A stretch of 37,715 nucleotides of DNA. Origin: Microbacterium sp. (GTDB lineage Bacteria > Actinomycetota > Actinomycetes > Actinomycetales > Microbacteriaceae). Shown in pieces: positions 14,489 to 22,695 of this stretch (position 1 is the first letter of the stretch; the number at the start of each line of letters is the position of its first letter). The position numbers were made by a program, and so were the translations under genes. Under the pieces are notes generated by a model that was not told where the DNA came from, did no database searches, and was given only the letters and a program-made list of their open reading frames with translations. The DNA is taken from positions 1-37,715 of the forward strand of contig DQHP01000005.1 in NCBI GenBank assembly GCA_003524435.1, read 5' to 3'.

Positions 14489-14494
14489 ACGCTG
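14489..14494 (+). promoter_or_regulatory. -10 box of leaderless cystathionine beta-synthase gene
   Basis: TACGCT ends 5 nt before ATG 14500, and GTAACA (14466-14471) sits 17 bp upstream as a partial -35. The predicted start of transcription coincides with the ATG. A GGAG is only 2 nt from the ATG, too close to act as a normal ribosome-binding site. Confidence 0.55.
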
Positions 14495-14499
14495 GAGTC

Positions 14500-15876
14500 A
14501 TGAACTACGCCGAACACATCGCCGACCTCGTCGGCGACACCCCGCTTGTGAAATTGCAACACGTCACGGCGGGTGTGGAGTGCACGGTGCTGGTCAAGCT
14601 CGAGTACCTGAACCCGGGTGGTTCTGCGAAAGACCGCATCGCCAGGCGAATCATAGATGCGGCTGAGGAAGCAGGCGAGTTGAAGCCAGGCGGCACGATC
14701 GTCGAGCCGACCAGCGGAAACACCGGAGTCGGCCTTGCCCTCGTCGCCCAGCAGCGCGGCTACAAATGCGTGTTTGTCGTGCCAGACAAGGTCGGCGAAG
14801 ACAAGATTGATGTGCTGCGCGCCTACGGTGCCGAGATCGTGATGACGCCGACCTCGGTGCCCGCCGACAGTCCGGAGTCGTATTACAGCGTGAGTGATCG
14901 GCTGGCCCAGGAGATTCCCGGCGCGTTCAAGCCGAACCAGTATGACAATCCGAATGGTCCGCTCAGTCACTATGAAACGACGGGACCTGAGATTTGGCGC
15001 GATACCGACGGCAAAGTCACTCACTTTGTCGCGGGCGTCGGCACCGGTGGCACGATTAGCGGTACCGGCCGGTATCTGCGCGACATCTCCGATGACGGCG
15101 TGCGCATCATCGGTGTTGACCCTGAGGGCAGCGTCTATAGCGGTGGCACGGGGCGCCCTTATCTCGTCGAGGGCGTCGGAGAAGACATCTGGCCGGGCTC
15201 ATACGATCCGAAAGTTCCGCACCAGATCGTCGCCGTCGATGACGCTGACGCATTCCGGATGACGCGTCGCTTGGCCAGGGAAGAAGGCATTCTTGTTGGC
15301 GGATCCAGCGGGATGGCGGTGGTCGGTGCGCTGCGGGTTGCGCAGGCACTTCCGGCGGATGCCGTGATGGTGGTGCTCCTGCCAGATGGCGGGCGCGGCT
15401 ACCTCTCGAAGATCTTCAACGACTCGTGGATGCGTTCCTACGGATTCAGCGAGGTTGAGGCGGGGGAGACCGTCGCAGACGTGCTTTCTGCGCGCGCCGC
15501 GACGGCCGGCGGCAAGATCCCCGACCTTGTGCATGCGCATCCCAGCGACACTGTCCTGGAGGCGATCAGCATGATGACGGAGTACGCGGTCTCGCAACTT
15601 GTCGTTCTCAGCGCCGAGCCGCCGGTGATGATGGGGGAGGTCACCGGCGCGGTCGACGAGAAGGGCCTGCTCGACCTGCTCTTTCGCGGAGAGGCGAAGC
15701 CGACTGATGCGGTGGGGGCGCATATTGGTGAACAGCTGCCACTCATCGGCATCCATGCCACGATCGACCAGGCGCGCACAGCGCTTGCCGCAGCGGACGC
15801 TCTGTTAGTGACGGTCGACGGCCGTCCGCACACCGTCCTGACCCGCCAAGATCTGCTTGCCTACCTTTCGCGCTGA
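14500..15876 (+). CDS. cbs: Cystathionine beta-synthase
   Basis: A 458-aa PLP enzyme with a C-terminal pair of CBS domains. It should condense serine (or O-acetylserine) with homocysteine to cystathionine. The catalytic part has NPGGSAKDRIA with the PLP lysine Lys44, TSGNTG at 71-76 and the phosphate-binding GTGGT at 181-185. Residues ~340-458 form the two CBS domains, presumed regulatory. Length and fusion match mycobacterial CBS (about 460 aa) rather than plain CysK (~310 aa). The MetB-type gene follows after 77 bp, the same order as in mycobacteria, which suggests a reverse transsulfuration pair. Confidence 0.92.
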   Translation: MNYAEHIADLVGDTPLVKLQHVTAGVECTVLVKLEYLNPGGSAKDRIARRIIDAAEEAGELKPGGTIVEPTSGNTGVGLALVAQQRGYKCVFVVPDKVGEDKIDVLRAYGAEIVMTPTSVPADSPESYYSVSDRLAQEIPGAFKPNQYDNPNGPLSHYETTGPEIWRDTDGKVTHFVAGVGTGGTISGTGRYLRDISDDGVRIIGVDPEGSVYSGGTGRPYLVEGVGEDIWPGSYDPKVPHQIVAVDDADAFRMTRRLAREEGILVGGSSGMAVVGALRVAQALPADAVMVVLLPDGGRGYLSKIFNDSWMRSYGFSEVEAGETVADVLSARAATAGGKIPDLVHAHPSDTVLEAISMMTEYAVSQLVVLSAEPPVMMGEVTGAVDEKGLLDLLFRGEAKPTDAVGAHIGEQLPLIGIHATIDQARTALAAADALLVTVDGRPHTVLTRQDLLAYLSR

Positions 15877-15940
15877 CCAGACGAACGGGGTGCCGCTGAC
15901 GCGCGACGTAACAGCGGGGATGCCAGGGCGCGGACGGACG

Positions 15941-15946
15941 TAGGCT
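15941..15946 (+). promoter_or_regulatory. -10 box of leaderless metB
   Basis: TAGGCT ends 7 nt before ATG 15954. A GAGAGG lies between the two but starts within a few bases of the predicted transcription start. No clear -35 is visible. The placement matches other leaderless genes in the window. Confidence 0.45.
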
Positions 15947-15953
15947 GAGAGGC

Positions 15954-17108
15954 ATGTCTGACCACGCTTTCGCCACCCGAGCCATCCACGCCGGCCAAGC
16001 CGCCGATCCCCGCACAGGGGCGATCATCCCGCCGATCTATCAGGCCTCCACGCACGTGCAGGACGGCATCGGTAATTTCCGCGAAGGCTACGAGTACAAC
16101 CGGGCGGGCAACCCCACCCGCAGCGCGCTCGAGACGCAGCTCGCCGCTCTCGAAGGAGGGGTGAACGCTCTCTCGTTTGCCTCGGGTCTTGCGGCTGAAG
16201 ATGCACTACTGCGTGGCATCCTGCGCCCCGGCGACCATGTGCTGCTGGGCAATGACGTCTATGGCGGTACCTACCGTCTGCTCACGAAGGTGCTCGCCCC
16301 CTGGGGCATCGAGACGACCACAGTGGAGCTTGGCGATGCGAATGCTGTGCGTCAGGCCTTCCGCCCGGAGACGAAGATCGTCTGGCTCGAGACCCCGAGC
16401 AACCCGCTGCTGAAGATCGTCGACATCGCGGCGACCGCAGAACTCGCGCATGCCGCTGGCGCCATCGTCGTCGTCGACAACACCTTCGCATCTCCTGCTC
16501 TTCAGCGGCCGCTTTCGCTGGGCGCAGACCTCGTCGTGCATTCCACCACCAAGTACCTCGGTGGCCACTCAGATGTACTCGGTGGCGCTGTGGTGTTCGG
16601 CGATGACCGCTTCTATGAGCAGGTGAAATTCCAGCAGTTCGCGGTGGGGGCAGTATCTGGGGCGTTGGATGGCTGGCTCACGACCCGCGGCATTAAGACA
16701 CTCGCGGTGCGGATGCGCCAGCACAGCGAAAATGCTCAGGCCATCGCTGAATGGGCTGAGGCACGCTCCGAGTTCGAGACCGTGTTTTACCCGGGCCTCG
16801 CCTCGCACGCCGGCCACGGGGTCGCCGCCCGTCAGATGAGCGGATTCGGCGGGATGCTGTCGTTCAAGCTCGCCGCGGGGCCAGAGGCCGCGCGTGCGTT
16901 CGCTGAGTCGACGTCTTTGTTCCAACTGGCGGAGTCCCTCGGCGGTGTCGAGTCGTTGATCAGCTATCCGCCGGACATGACGCATGCATCGGTGCGGGGC
17001 ACCGCCCTTGCCGTGCCGGAGAACGTGGTGCGACTGTCTGTGGGCATCGAAGATATTGCTGACCTGATTGGTGATCTTGAGCAGGGCTTGGCACGCATCG
17101 CGCGCTGA
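15954..17108 (+). CDS. metB: Cystathionine gamma-synthase/lyase (MetB-type)
   Basis: A 384-aa PLP enzyme of the Cys/Met metabolism family, usual length. Visible motifs are YEYNRAGNPTR (47-56), SFASGLAAEDALLRGILRPGDH (74-95), the cofactor aspartate in VVVDNTFASP, and the PLP lysine Lys200 in HSTTKYLGGHSDVLGG. The C terminus has SLGGVESLISYPPDMTHAS. Sequence cannot safely separate gamma-synthase from gamma-lyase. Pairing with CBS favours cystathionine cleavage to cysteine, while the mycobacterial orthologue in this position is named metB. It is preceded by TAGGCT, 7 nt before the ATG. Confidence 0.9.
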   Translation: MSDHAFATRAIHAGQAADPRTGAIIPPIYQASTHVQDGIGNFREGYEYNRAGNPTRSALETQLAALEGGVNALSFASGLAAEDALLRGILRPGDHVLLGNDVYGGTYRLLTKVLAPWGIETTTVELGDANAVRQAFRPETKIVWLETPSNPLLKIVDIAATAELAHAAGAIVVVDNTFASPALQRPLSLGADLVVHSTTKYLGGHSDVLGGAVVFGDDRFYEQVKFQQFAVGAVSGALDGWLTTRGIKTLAVRMRQHSENAQAIAEWAEARSEFETVFYPGLASHAGHGVAARQMSGFGGMLSFKLAAGPEAARAFAESTSLFQLAESLGGVESLISYPPDMTHASVRGTALAVPENVVRLSVGIEDIADLIGDLEQGLARIAR

Positions 17109-17168
17109 GCCTCCTTTACTCAAATCCGGGGTCTTCGTTCAGGCGCGCGGCGCTACCATTGAGGAATC

Positions 17169-18566
17169 TTGAACGATTCATCGCGCCCTGACGGCGCCGC
17201 GCCCGAGCAGACCCCCACCTCCGATTTCGACCTCACGCCTACGGGCAGCATCCGTGCCATCACCAGCACGATCCGTACCAGCACACCGACCGGCGCCATC
17301 CGGCCGCTGGGTGCGGATCCGGCGACCGCGCCGATCATGCTGCACCCTGGCGATGCGATTTCGACCGGGCGGCGGACGCTTTACATCATCCTGCTGGGTG
17401 CGCTGACGGCCCTGGGGCCGTTCACAATCGACCTTTATCTGCCGGCGTTCCCGGTGCTGGAAGAAGACTTCCACACCACGGCAACGGCGATTCAGCTCAC
17501 ACTGACGGGCACGATGATCGGCTTCGCAATCGGTCAGCTCGTCGTGGGGCCCCTCAGTGACAAGATCGGTCGGCGCTTGCCGCTCATCGCTGTGACCGCA
17601 CTGCATGTGCTCGCCAGCGTCGCCGCAGCGTTCGCTCCCGATCTGCTGCTGCTGGGCGTGACCCGCGTACTTATGGGCGTCGGGGCAGCGGCTGGTGGCG
17701 TGGTGGCAATGGCTATCGTCCGCGACCTGTTCGGCGGTCGTCGACTGGTCGTGATGCTTTCACGGCTTGCCCTCGTCTCGGGTGTGGCACCCGTGGTCGC
17801 GCCGCTGATCGGCTCTGCGCTGCTGGAGGTCATGCCGTGGCAGGGAATCTTCATTGTTCTCGCGGGCTATGGCGCGATAATGCTCATCTCTGCGATCTGC
17901 TTCATCCCCGAGACGTTGCCCAAGGCGCGTCGCCAGGATCGTGGTGCGACCACGGTCTGGCAGCGTTACAAGAGTGTGCTGAGCGACCGGGTCTTCCTCG
18001 GTGTGCTGGTGATCGGCGGAATGACCTTCTCCGGGTTGTTCTCATATTTGTCGGCGTCGCCGTTCCTGTTTCAGGAGACGCACGGACTGAGCGCACAAGA
18101 ATACGGGTGGCTGTTCGCCGCGAACTCGGTGGGTGTCGTGCTCGGTGTGCAGACTGCCTCGCGGCTAGCGGCGAGATTCGGACCGCAGTGGGTGCTGGCA
18201 TTCTCGACGGGGATGCTGTTGATCTCTGGCTCTGCGATCATCGTCACGGATCAGCTCGGCCTGGGTCTATGGGGCACAGTGATTCCGCTCTTCTTCTTCA
18301 TGACCGCGTGCGGTTTCACCTTCCCGTGTGCGCAGGTGCTTGCCCTTGATCGGCACGGCAAAGCGGCAGGAACTGCCGCGTCGATCCTTGGCGCGACGAA
18401 CAACGGTGTGGCTGCGGTCATCTCTCCTGTGGTCGGACTGATCTCAGCCGGATCAGGTATCACCGCGACGAGTATGGCCACGGTGATGGTCGGGTGCGCC
18501 GTCATCGGCATCCTGGCACTGTGGCTGATTATCCGCCCGCGCAGCGTGGCGATGCTGACCCCGTGA
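17169..18566 (+). CDS. Bcr/CflA family MFS exporter
   Basis: A 465-aa major-facilitator drug/metabolite:H+ antiporter with twelve predicted helices. The first helix contains the Bcr/CflA hallmark ALGPFTIDLYLPAFP, and motif A is GPLSDKIGRR. The first ~65 residues are an unusual hydrophilic Thr/Pro/Ser tail containing two related segments, TPTGSIRAI and TPTGAIRPL. Known Bcr proteins export bicyclomycin and also cysteine. Position after cbs-metB makes a cysteine-related substrate possible, but this is inference. The start is TTG 17169, with TACCAT 9 nt and GAGG 4 nt upstream. ATG 17337 (residue 57) is an alternative that would remove most of the tail. Confidence 0.85.
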   Translation: MNDSSRPDGAAPEQTPTSDFDLTPTGSIRAITSTIRTSTPTGAIRPLGADPATAPIMLHPGDAISTGRRTLYIILLGALTALGPFTIDLYLPAFPVLEEDFHTTATAIQLTLTGTMIGFAIGQLVVGPLSDKIGRRLPLIAVTALHVLASVAAAFAPDLLLLGVTRVLMGVGAAAGGVVAMAIVRDLFGGRRLVVMLSRLALVSGVAPVVAPLIGSALLEVMPWQGIFIVLAGYGAIMLISAICFIPETLPKARRQDRGATTVWQRYKSVLSDRVFLGVLVIGGMTFSGLFSYLSASPFLFQETHGLSAQEYGWLFAANSVGVVLGVQTASRLAARFGPQWVLAFSTGMLLISGSAIIVTDQLGLGLWGTVIPLFFFMTACGFTFPCAQVLALDRHGKAAGTAASILGATNNGVAAVISPVVGLISAGSGITATSMATVMVGCAVIGILALWLIIRPRSVAMLTP

Positions 18567-18586
18567 TCGGGCAGACTAGCCGATCA
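18564..18586. terminator. Hairpin between convergent genes
   Basis: TGATCGG (18564-18570) and CCGATCA (18580-18586) form a 7-bp inverted repeat with a 9-nt loop spanning the stop codons of the MFS and cupin genes. There is no T run, so terminator function is uncertain. Confidence 0.35.
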
Positions 18587-18908
18587 GCGTGAGCAGCAGG
18601 CGTGAGGGTTCGGATGCTTCGACCTCGTGCGGCACCTTGGGTGCAATGTAGAAGACCGCTCCTGGCAGGAGCTCATGTTCGGCGTCGTCGATGCGCAACA
18701 GCACTCGTCCCGATGCGACGTGAAGCAGAAGTGGTACCGGAGCGGAATGCTCTCTCATCACTACGCCAGCGTCAAAAGCGAGGTGGCGAAGTTTGAAGCC
18801 GGGGCCGTCCATTGCTTTAGCCGGTGCAATTCTTCCCTCGCGGAAAGGGTTCTGCTCTTCGAGATCGCGGGTACCTGCGGCAATGAGTCGACTGCTGTCG
18901 GTGGTCAT
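18576..18908 (-). CDS. Small cupin-domain protein
   Basis: A 110-aa single cupin (double-stranded beta-helix) protein. The barrel is recognisable from REHSAPVPLLLHVASGRVLLRIDDAEHEL and GAVFYIAPKVPHEVEASEPS, with the expected strand-turn pattern and the second-motif histidine in PHEV. The first metal motif is weak (H54 only), so metal binding is unsure and the function is unknown. Candidates are a small-molecule sensor, an isomerase or a stress protein. ATG 18908 was chosen because AGGAG lies 6 nt upstream. The frame continues to 19301 but that part overlaps the PAP2 gene antisense. A minus-strand GATAAT at about 18945-18940 is a good -10. Confidence 0.75.
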   Translation of the reverse strand: MTTDSSRLIAAGTRDLEEQNPFREGRIAPAKAMDGPGFKLRHLAFDAGVVMREHSAPVPLLLHVASGRVLLRIDDAEHELLPGAVFYIAPKVPHEVEASEPSRLLLTLIG

Positions 18909-18980
18909 AGCGACTCCTCTCTCGCGGCCAACGGCCGCATTATCTGAATCATATGGTGCGTCTGTGTGCACAATAGGAGG

Positions 18981-19622
18981 ATGACACGGCGCGCAATGCT
19001 CTGGTGGGGCGTAGGCGCCCTTGTCGCCGCGGTGGCGCTCGGAGCCGCGACGTCGGGGGTGCTCGGCTTTGATGCCACCATGATCGATATCTGGTGGAAT
19101 GGCGAGATGGCCCAGTGGCGCTCCGACGTGGTGGTCGGCGCCGCATACGTGCTCAACGACGTTGGTGGAGGCTGGATCGCGACGTTTGCCATCCCGATAG
19201 CGATTGCTGTGGTGCTGCTGTTGATGCGCCGCTGGCGTGCGGCGGTCTTTGCTCTTCTTGCGTTCATCATCAGCGCCGGACTCGTCCAAGCACTCAAGCA
19301 CCTCTTCGGGCGTGCGCGTCCTGAGGACATGCTCGTGCTCTCTGATTACGGTTCATTCCCGTCAGGACATACCGCGAATGCCGCGACGATCGCCGCGGTC
19401 GCGGTGCTTCTCTTTCCCCGCGTGTGGACGGCAATTGTGGCGGTCGCATGGGTGGTGGCAATGGCGCTGTCGCGCACCCTGCTCTCTGTGCACTGGATGA
19501 GCGACACCATCGGCGGAGCACTCGTCGGCATCGCCGCGTCACTGTTACTTGCGGCAGCGATGTTGAGGTGGGTGCAGCAGAAGCCGAGCAGCGTTGAAGG
19601 GGCAGAGGCGCTGAGGCAATGA
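18981..19622 (+). CDS. PAP2 family lipid phosphatase
   Basis: A 213-aa membrane phosphatase of the type-2 phosphatidic acid phosphatase family with about six helices. All three catalytic motifs are present: KHLFGRARPED (KxxxxxxRP), PSGH, and SRTLLSVHWMSD (SRxxxxxHxxxD). It should remove phosphate from lipid phosphates such as phosphatidate, PGP or undecaprenyl diphosphate. The exact substrate is unknown. ATG 18981 is used, but AGGAGG touches it directly, so GTG 18966 (5 codons longer, with TATGGT 8 nt upstream) is a real alternative. The stop overlaps the next gene's ATG (ATGA). Confidence 0.87.
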   Translation: MTRRAMLWWGVGALVAAVALGAATSGVLGFDATMIDIWWNGEMAQWRSDVVVGAAYVLNDVGGGWIATFAIPIAIAVVLLLMRRWRAAVFALLAFIISAGLVQALKHLFGRARPEDMLVLSDYGSFPSGHTANAATIAAVAVLLFPRVWTAIVAVAWVVAMALSRTLLSVHWMSDTIGGALVGIAASLLLAAAMLRWVQQKPSSVEGAEALRQ

Positions 19623-20218
19623 CACGGATCCGCCCTTACCGCCCTGAGGATCGCTCGGCACTGTTCGATATCTGTGTGCGGACGGCGGACGCTGGCGCTG
19701 ACGCGACGGGAATGGCCAGCGACGATGAGTTGTGGGCGCTGTTGTATGCGGTGCCGTACGTGGAACGACATCCTGATTTGTCGTGGGTCGTCGAGAGCGA
19801 TGACGGTCGAACCGTCGGGTACATCGTCGCCACCGATGACACGGATGCATTCGAGCGCTGGTTCCACGATGTGTGGTGGCCGCGGTATGTCGATCGGTTT
19901 CCGAGGCCCGCTCAGACGCACACTCGAGAGGAAGAACTTATCGATGAGGCGTATGAACGTGGCATCGTGCGTGACGAGCGCGCAGAGGCGCATCCCGCGC
20001 ACCTGCACATCGATCTACTCCCGGAAACGCAGGGCCAGGGCCTCGGGCGTGCACTGATTGAGACGCTCTTCGCTGAACTCACGCGCCGGGGAGTGCGGGG
20101 GCTGCACCTCGGGATGGATCCAGCAAACGTGGGCGCCGCGGCGTTCTACGAACGGCTCGGGATGACGCAGCTTTCGTCGGAACCTGGTGGCCAGAGCTAT
20201 GGGGTCACCCTCGGATAA
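19619..20218 (+). CDS. GNAT family N-acetyltransferase
   Basis: A 199-aa acetyltransferase with the N-terminal start TRIRPYRPEDRSALFDIC, the acetyl-CoA loop QGQGLGRALIETL near residues 139-151, and the C-terminal NVGAAAFYERLGM typical of GNAT folds. The middle part (HPAHLHIDLLPETQGQGLG) resembles the acetyltransferase-like domain family found alone in actinobacteria and at the end of eukaryotic O-GlcNAcase. The substrate is unknown. It overlaps the PAP2 gene by 4 bp and is translationally coupled to it. A strong terminator begins in its stop codon. Confidence 0.85.
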   Translation: MTRIRPYRPEDRSALFDICVRTADAGADATGMASDDELWALLYAVPYVERHPDLSWVVESDDGRTVGYIVATDDTDAFERWFHDVWWPRYVDRFPRPAQTHTREEELIDEAYERGIVRDERAEAHPAHLHIDLLPETQGQGLGRALIETLFAELTRRGVRGLHLGMDPANVGAAAFYERLGMTQLSSEPGGQSYGVTLG

Positions 20219-20258
20219 ATGATGAAAGGCCCCGCATGCGCGAGGCCTTTCATCATTT
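20217..20258. terminator. Bidirectional terminator between the GNAT gene and tRNA-Ser
   Basis: A perfect 15-bp inverted repeat (AAATGATGAAAGGCC at 20217-20231, complement at 20244-20258) with a 12-nt loop overlaps the TAA of the GNAT gene. It reaches the encoded CCA end of the convergent tRNA. A/T-rich ends on both sides suit termination in both directions. Confidence 0.85.
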
Positions 20259-20345
20259 GGCGGTGACGGAGGGATTCGAACCCTCGGTTGCTTGCACAAC
20301 ACACGCTTTCCAAGCGTGCTCCTTCGGCCGCTCGGACACGTCACC
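20258..20345 (-). tRNA. tRNA-Ser (anticodon GGA)
   Basis: On the minus strand an 88-nt class II tRNA runs from GGTGACG to CGTCACC-G-CCA, with the CCA encoded. The anticodon stem CACGC/GCGTG closes the loop TTGGAAA, giving anticodon GGA, which reads UCC/UCU serine codons. The T-loop GGTTCGAATCCC type sequence and a long variable arm fit tRNA-Ser. TAGGAT lies about 16 nt upstream as a possible -10. No integrase or att duplication is seen beside it. Confidence 0.95.
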
Positions 20346-20456
20346 AGGGAACAACTTGTCTATCCTATCCGATCGCGCCAGTGTGCTGCGCCACGTCGCA
20401 GCCCTGTGTGGTCGGCTTAGAGTGGGAGCACTCCGAATAGCTGAGAGGAGCCAGCG

Positions 20457-21764
20457 GTGACGAAGGCGCATGCATCTCGCCGGCTTTGGACGTTGCAAAC
20501 GCAGCAACCGATGCCCGCGGCGACGCTGTTCGACCGGATAGCGTTTCTGGCCGGTGCGGCATCGGCGCTGTGGCTCGCGGTAATTATCGCCATTCAAGGG
20601 TTCGTCACACCGTGGGCTCTTGTTTGGTTCATCCCGGTCTGGGCGATCATTGCGTACCTCCTTCTCCCTCGCCTGCACAGGTTGCTCTCCGATCTATACG
20701 TTCCGGACTACTTTTTCGGGCGCACTCGTACCGCTGATGGTCTGCTGGGCGATCCGGTCAATCTCGGAGTAGACGGCTCCGCACGACAACTTGATTATGT
20801 GATGACGAACGCGGGCTGGCACCACGCTGATGAGATCACTGCCGCGTCAACGTGGCGGATCATCACCTCCACACTGACTCGGCGTAGTTACCCAACCGCA
20901 CCGGTTTCACCGTTGATGCTTTTCGGACGTCGGCATGATGTGGCTTACCAACAGGAGGTCGAAGGCAACCCGAAGCAACGTCATCACGTGCGTTTCTGGC
21001 ACTGTCCGCCGGGTTGGCTTCTGCCAGGCGGGGCGAAAGCCGACTGGTTGGGAGCCGGCACGTACGACACCGACGTCGGCATCTCTTTCTTCACTCTGCA
21101 GATCACGCATCGGATCGATCAGAACACTGATGTGGAGCGCGACTTTGTCGTCAGTTCGGCGAAGGCCGCGAACCCAGCGGTCTCGCTGCGAACGCTGCGC
21201 GACTTCACTACTGGCTATCACTCCCGAAACGGGGGCGGAGATCGCTTCCTCACAGACGGTGACCTCCCGATCATGGACGTGTCAGCAGTGAAAGAGAATG
21301 TCATGTCTTTCCCCGACGCGAGTGACCCAGCATCGACCGCGGCGATCGCGCGCGCCCCTCTGTCCGTCATCGCGGCTGCGAGCATCGTCATCACCACCGT
21401 GGTTCTTCAGCTGATCGATCTGTTTTCCGATGCTGAAGTATGGCGGATGCTCGCTGTCGGTGACGCTGACGAAGCAGCAGTTTTCCTCGCTGTTCTGAGT
21501 GTGTTCGCACTTTTCTTGCTTGCTCAAGTGATGATGGCGGTGTCCGTGCTGCGCAGAGGACGGCGATCACGCGCAGTCCTCATCTTGCTTCTGGTCGGCG
21601 GGATCTTCTTTATGGCGCTTGGCTATCTCAATGGCAGCGCCGTGCTTGGGCTGGATTGGACGCTCTTGGCCGCGTCGGTGCAGTGCGTCGCGCTTCTCGC
21701 GCTCTCTAGTGAATCTGCGGGTGCCTGGGCGAGGCGCAAACCTGCCGGAGGCGCCCGTTCCTGA
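20457..21764 (+). CDS. LssY C-terminal-domain membrane protein
   Basis: A 435-aa membrane protein. Two helices (~28-71) are followed by a soluble domain (~85-275) that matches the LssY_C family: LLGDPVNLGVDGSARQLDYVMTNAGW, SYPTAPVSPLMLFGRRHDVAYQQEV and RHHVRFWHCP. Four more helices follow (~299-415). LssY_C was named after a Legionella protein encoded near a type I secretion system and often occurs with PAP2 phosphatases. Here a PAP2 gene lies less than 1 kb upstream but as a separate unit. The molecular function is unknown. GTG 20457 has AGGAG 8 nt upstream. TAGAGT at 20417-20422 is a possible -10. Confidence 0.72.
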   Translation: MTKAHASRRLWTLQTQQPMPAATLFDRIAFLAGAASALWLAVIIAIQGFVTPWALVWFIPVWAIIAYLLLPRLHRLLSDLYVPDYFFGRTRTADGLLGDPVNLGVDGSARQLDYVMTNAGWHHADEITAASTWRIITSTLTRRSYPTAPVSPLMLFGRRHDVAYQQEVEGNPKQRHHVRFWHCPPGWLLPGGAKADWLGAGTYDTDVGISFFTLQITHRIDQNTDVERDFVVSSAKAANPAVSLRTLRDFTTGYHSRNGGGDRFLTDGDLPIMDVSAVKENVMSFPDASDPASTAAIARAPLSVIAAASIVITTVVLQLIDLFSDAEVWRMLAVGDADEAAVFLAVLSVFALFLLAQVMMAVSVLRRGRRSRAVLILLLVGGIFFMALGYLNGSAVLGLDWTLLAASVQCVALLALSSESAGAWARRKPAGGARS

Positions 21765-21774
21765 ACAAGCCGCG

Positions 21775-21780
21775 TAAAAT
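21775..21780 (+). promoter_or_regulatory. -10 box of leaderless trhO
   Basis: TAAAAT ends 6 nt before GTG 21787. The predicted transcript would begin at or next to the start codon. The intervening GCGGG is not a normally spaced ribosome-binding site. Confidence 0.6.
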
Positions 21781-21786
21781 TGCGGG

Positions 21787-22686
21787 GTGGCCACCCCCAA
21801 GATCGTTCTTTTCTACGCGTTCACGCCGCTTGCCGACCCCGAAGCGATCAAGCTGTGGCAGCGAGACATCGGCGAAGCGCTCGGTCTGCGCGGTCGGCTC
21901 ATCATTTCGAAGGACGGCGTCAACGGAACGCTCGGTGGTGAACTTCGTGCGCTGAAGAAGTGGTCGCGCTCATTCCGCTCCTACGCGGCCTTTAAAGATG
22001 CCGACATCAAATGGAGCGAGGGGACCGGCCTCGACGAGGGCGGTCGCAGCCTCGATTTCCCGAAGCTCAGTGTCAAGGTGCGCGAAGAGATCGTCTCGTT
22101 CGGCGCGCCGGGGGAACTGCAGGTCGACGAAGGGGGAGTCGTCGGCGGCGGCACACGGCTGAGCCCTGACGACCTGCACGCGCTTATCGACACACGCGAT
22201 GACGTCGTGTTTTTTGACGGGCGCAACGCTTTAGAAGCCGAGATCGGCAGGTTCAAGAACGCCGTCGTACCCGACACCGAGACCACTCGCGACTTCGTCG
22301 AGCTTCTCGACTCAGGTGCTTACGACGACCTCAAGGGCAAACCAATCGTGACGTACTGCACCGGTGGTATCCGCTGCGAGGTTCTCTCCAGCCTCATGAG
22401 CGCACGTGGCTTCGGCGAGGTGTATCAGCTTGATGGCGGCATTGTTCGTTACGGAGAGCGCTTCGGAGACGAGGGATTCTGGGAAGGGTCGCTTTACGTT
22501 TTCGATAAGCGCGGTTCTATCGACTTCAGCGACCATGCTGCGGTGATTGGTGAATGCGTCGGATGCGGCGCACAGACGAAGCGCACCGCGAACTGCCCTG
22601 ACGCCTCATGCCGGCGCCAGTTCGTCGTGTGTGAGGCGTGTGACGCGGTTTCGTGCGAGGCCCACTCCGAGGCATCCGCTCGCTGA
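21787..22686 (+). CDS. trhO: tRNA uridine(34) hydroxylase (rhodanese-like)
   Basis: A 299-aa TrhO/YceA-type protein that hydroxylates uridine 34 of certain tRNAs in an oxygen-dependent reaction, a step toward 5-methoxyuridine derivatives. The N-terminal acylphosphatase-like domain (FYAFTPLADPEA, GRLIISKDGVNGTLGG) is followed by a rhodanese domain with the active-site loop YCTGGIRCE (Cys191). A C-terminal cluster of seven cysteines (CVGCGAQ, CPDASC, CEACDAVSC) could bind zinc. GTG 21787 is preceded by TAAAAT at 6 nt. It is convergent with the transglutaminase gene, 9 bp away. Confidence 0.92.
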   Translation: MATPKIVLFYAFTPLADPEAIKLWQRDIGEALGLRGRLIISKDGVNGTLGGELRALKKWSRSFRSYAAFKDADIKWSEGTGLDEGGRSLDFPKLSVKVREEIVSFGAPGELQVDEGGVVGGGTRLSPDDLHALIDTRDDVVFFDGRNALEAEIGRFKNAVVPDTETTRDFVELLDSGAYDDLKGKPIVTYCTGGIRCEVLSSLMSARGFGEVYQLDGGIVRYGERFGDEGFWEGSLYVFDKRGSIDFSDHAAVIGECVGCGAQTKRTANCPDASCRRQFVVCEACDAVSCEAHSEASAR

Positions 22687-22695
22687 AAGCCTTAG

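Noticed and set aside
13993..15024. 343-codon minus-strand open frame
   Set aside because: It is antisense to a sugar permease and cbs. The translation is rich in His and Arg without domain pattern, as expected for a shadow frame.
20258..20345. tRNA-Ser as an attachment site for an integrated element
   Set aside because: No integrase, no repeated tRNA 3' fragment and no phage or plasmid genes are visible on either side.
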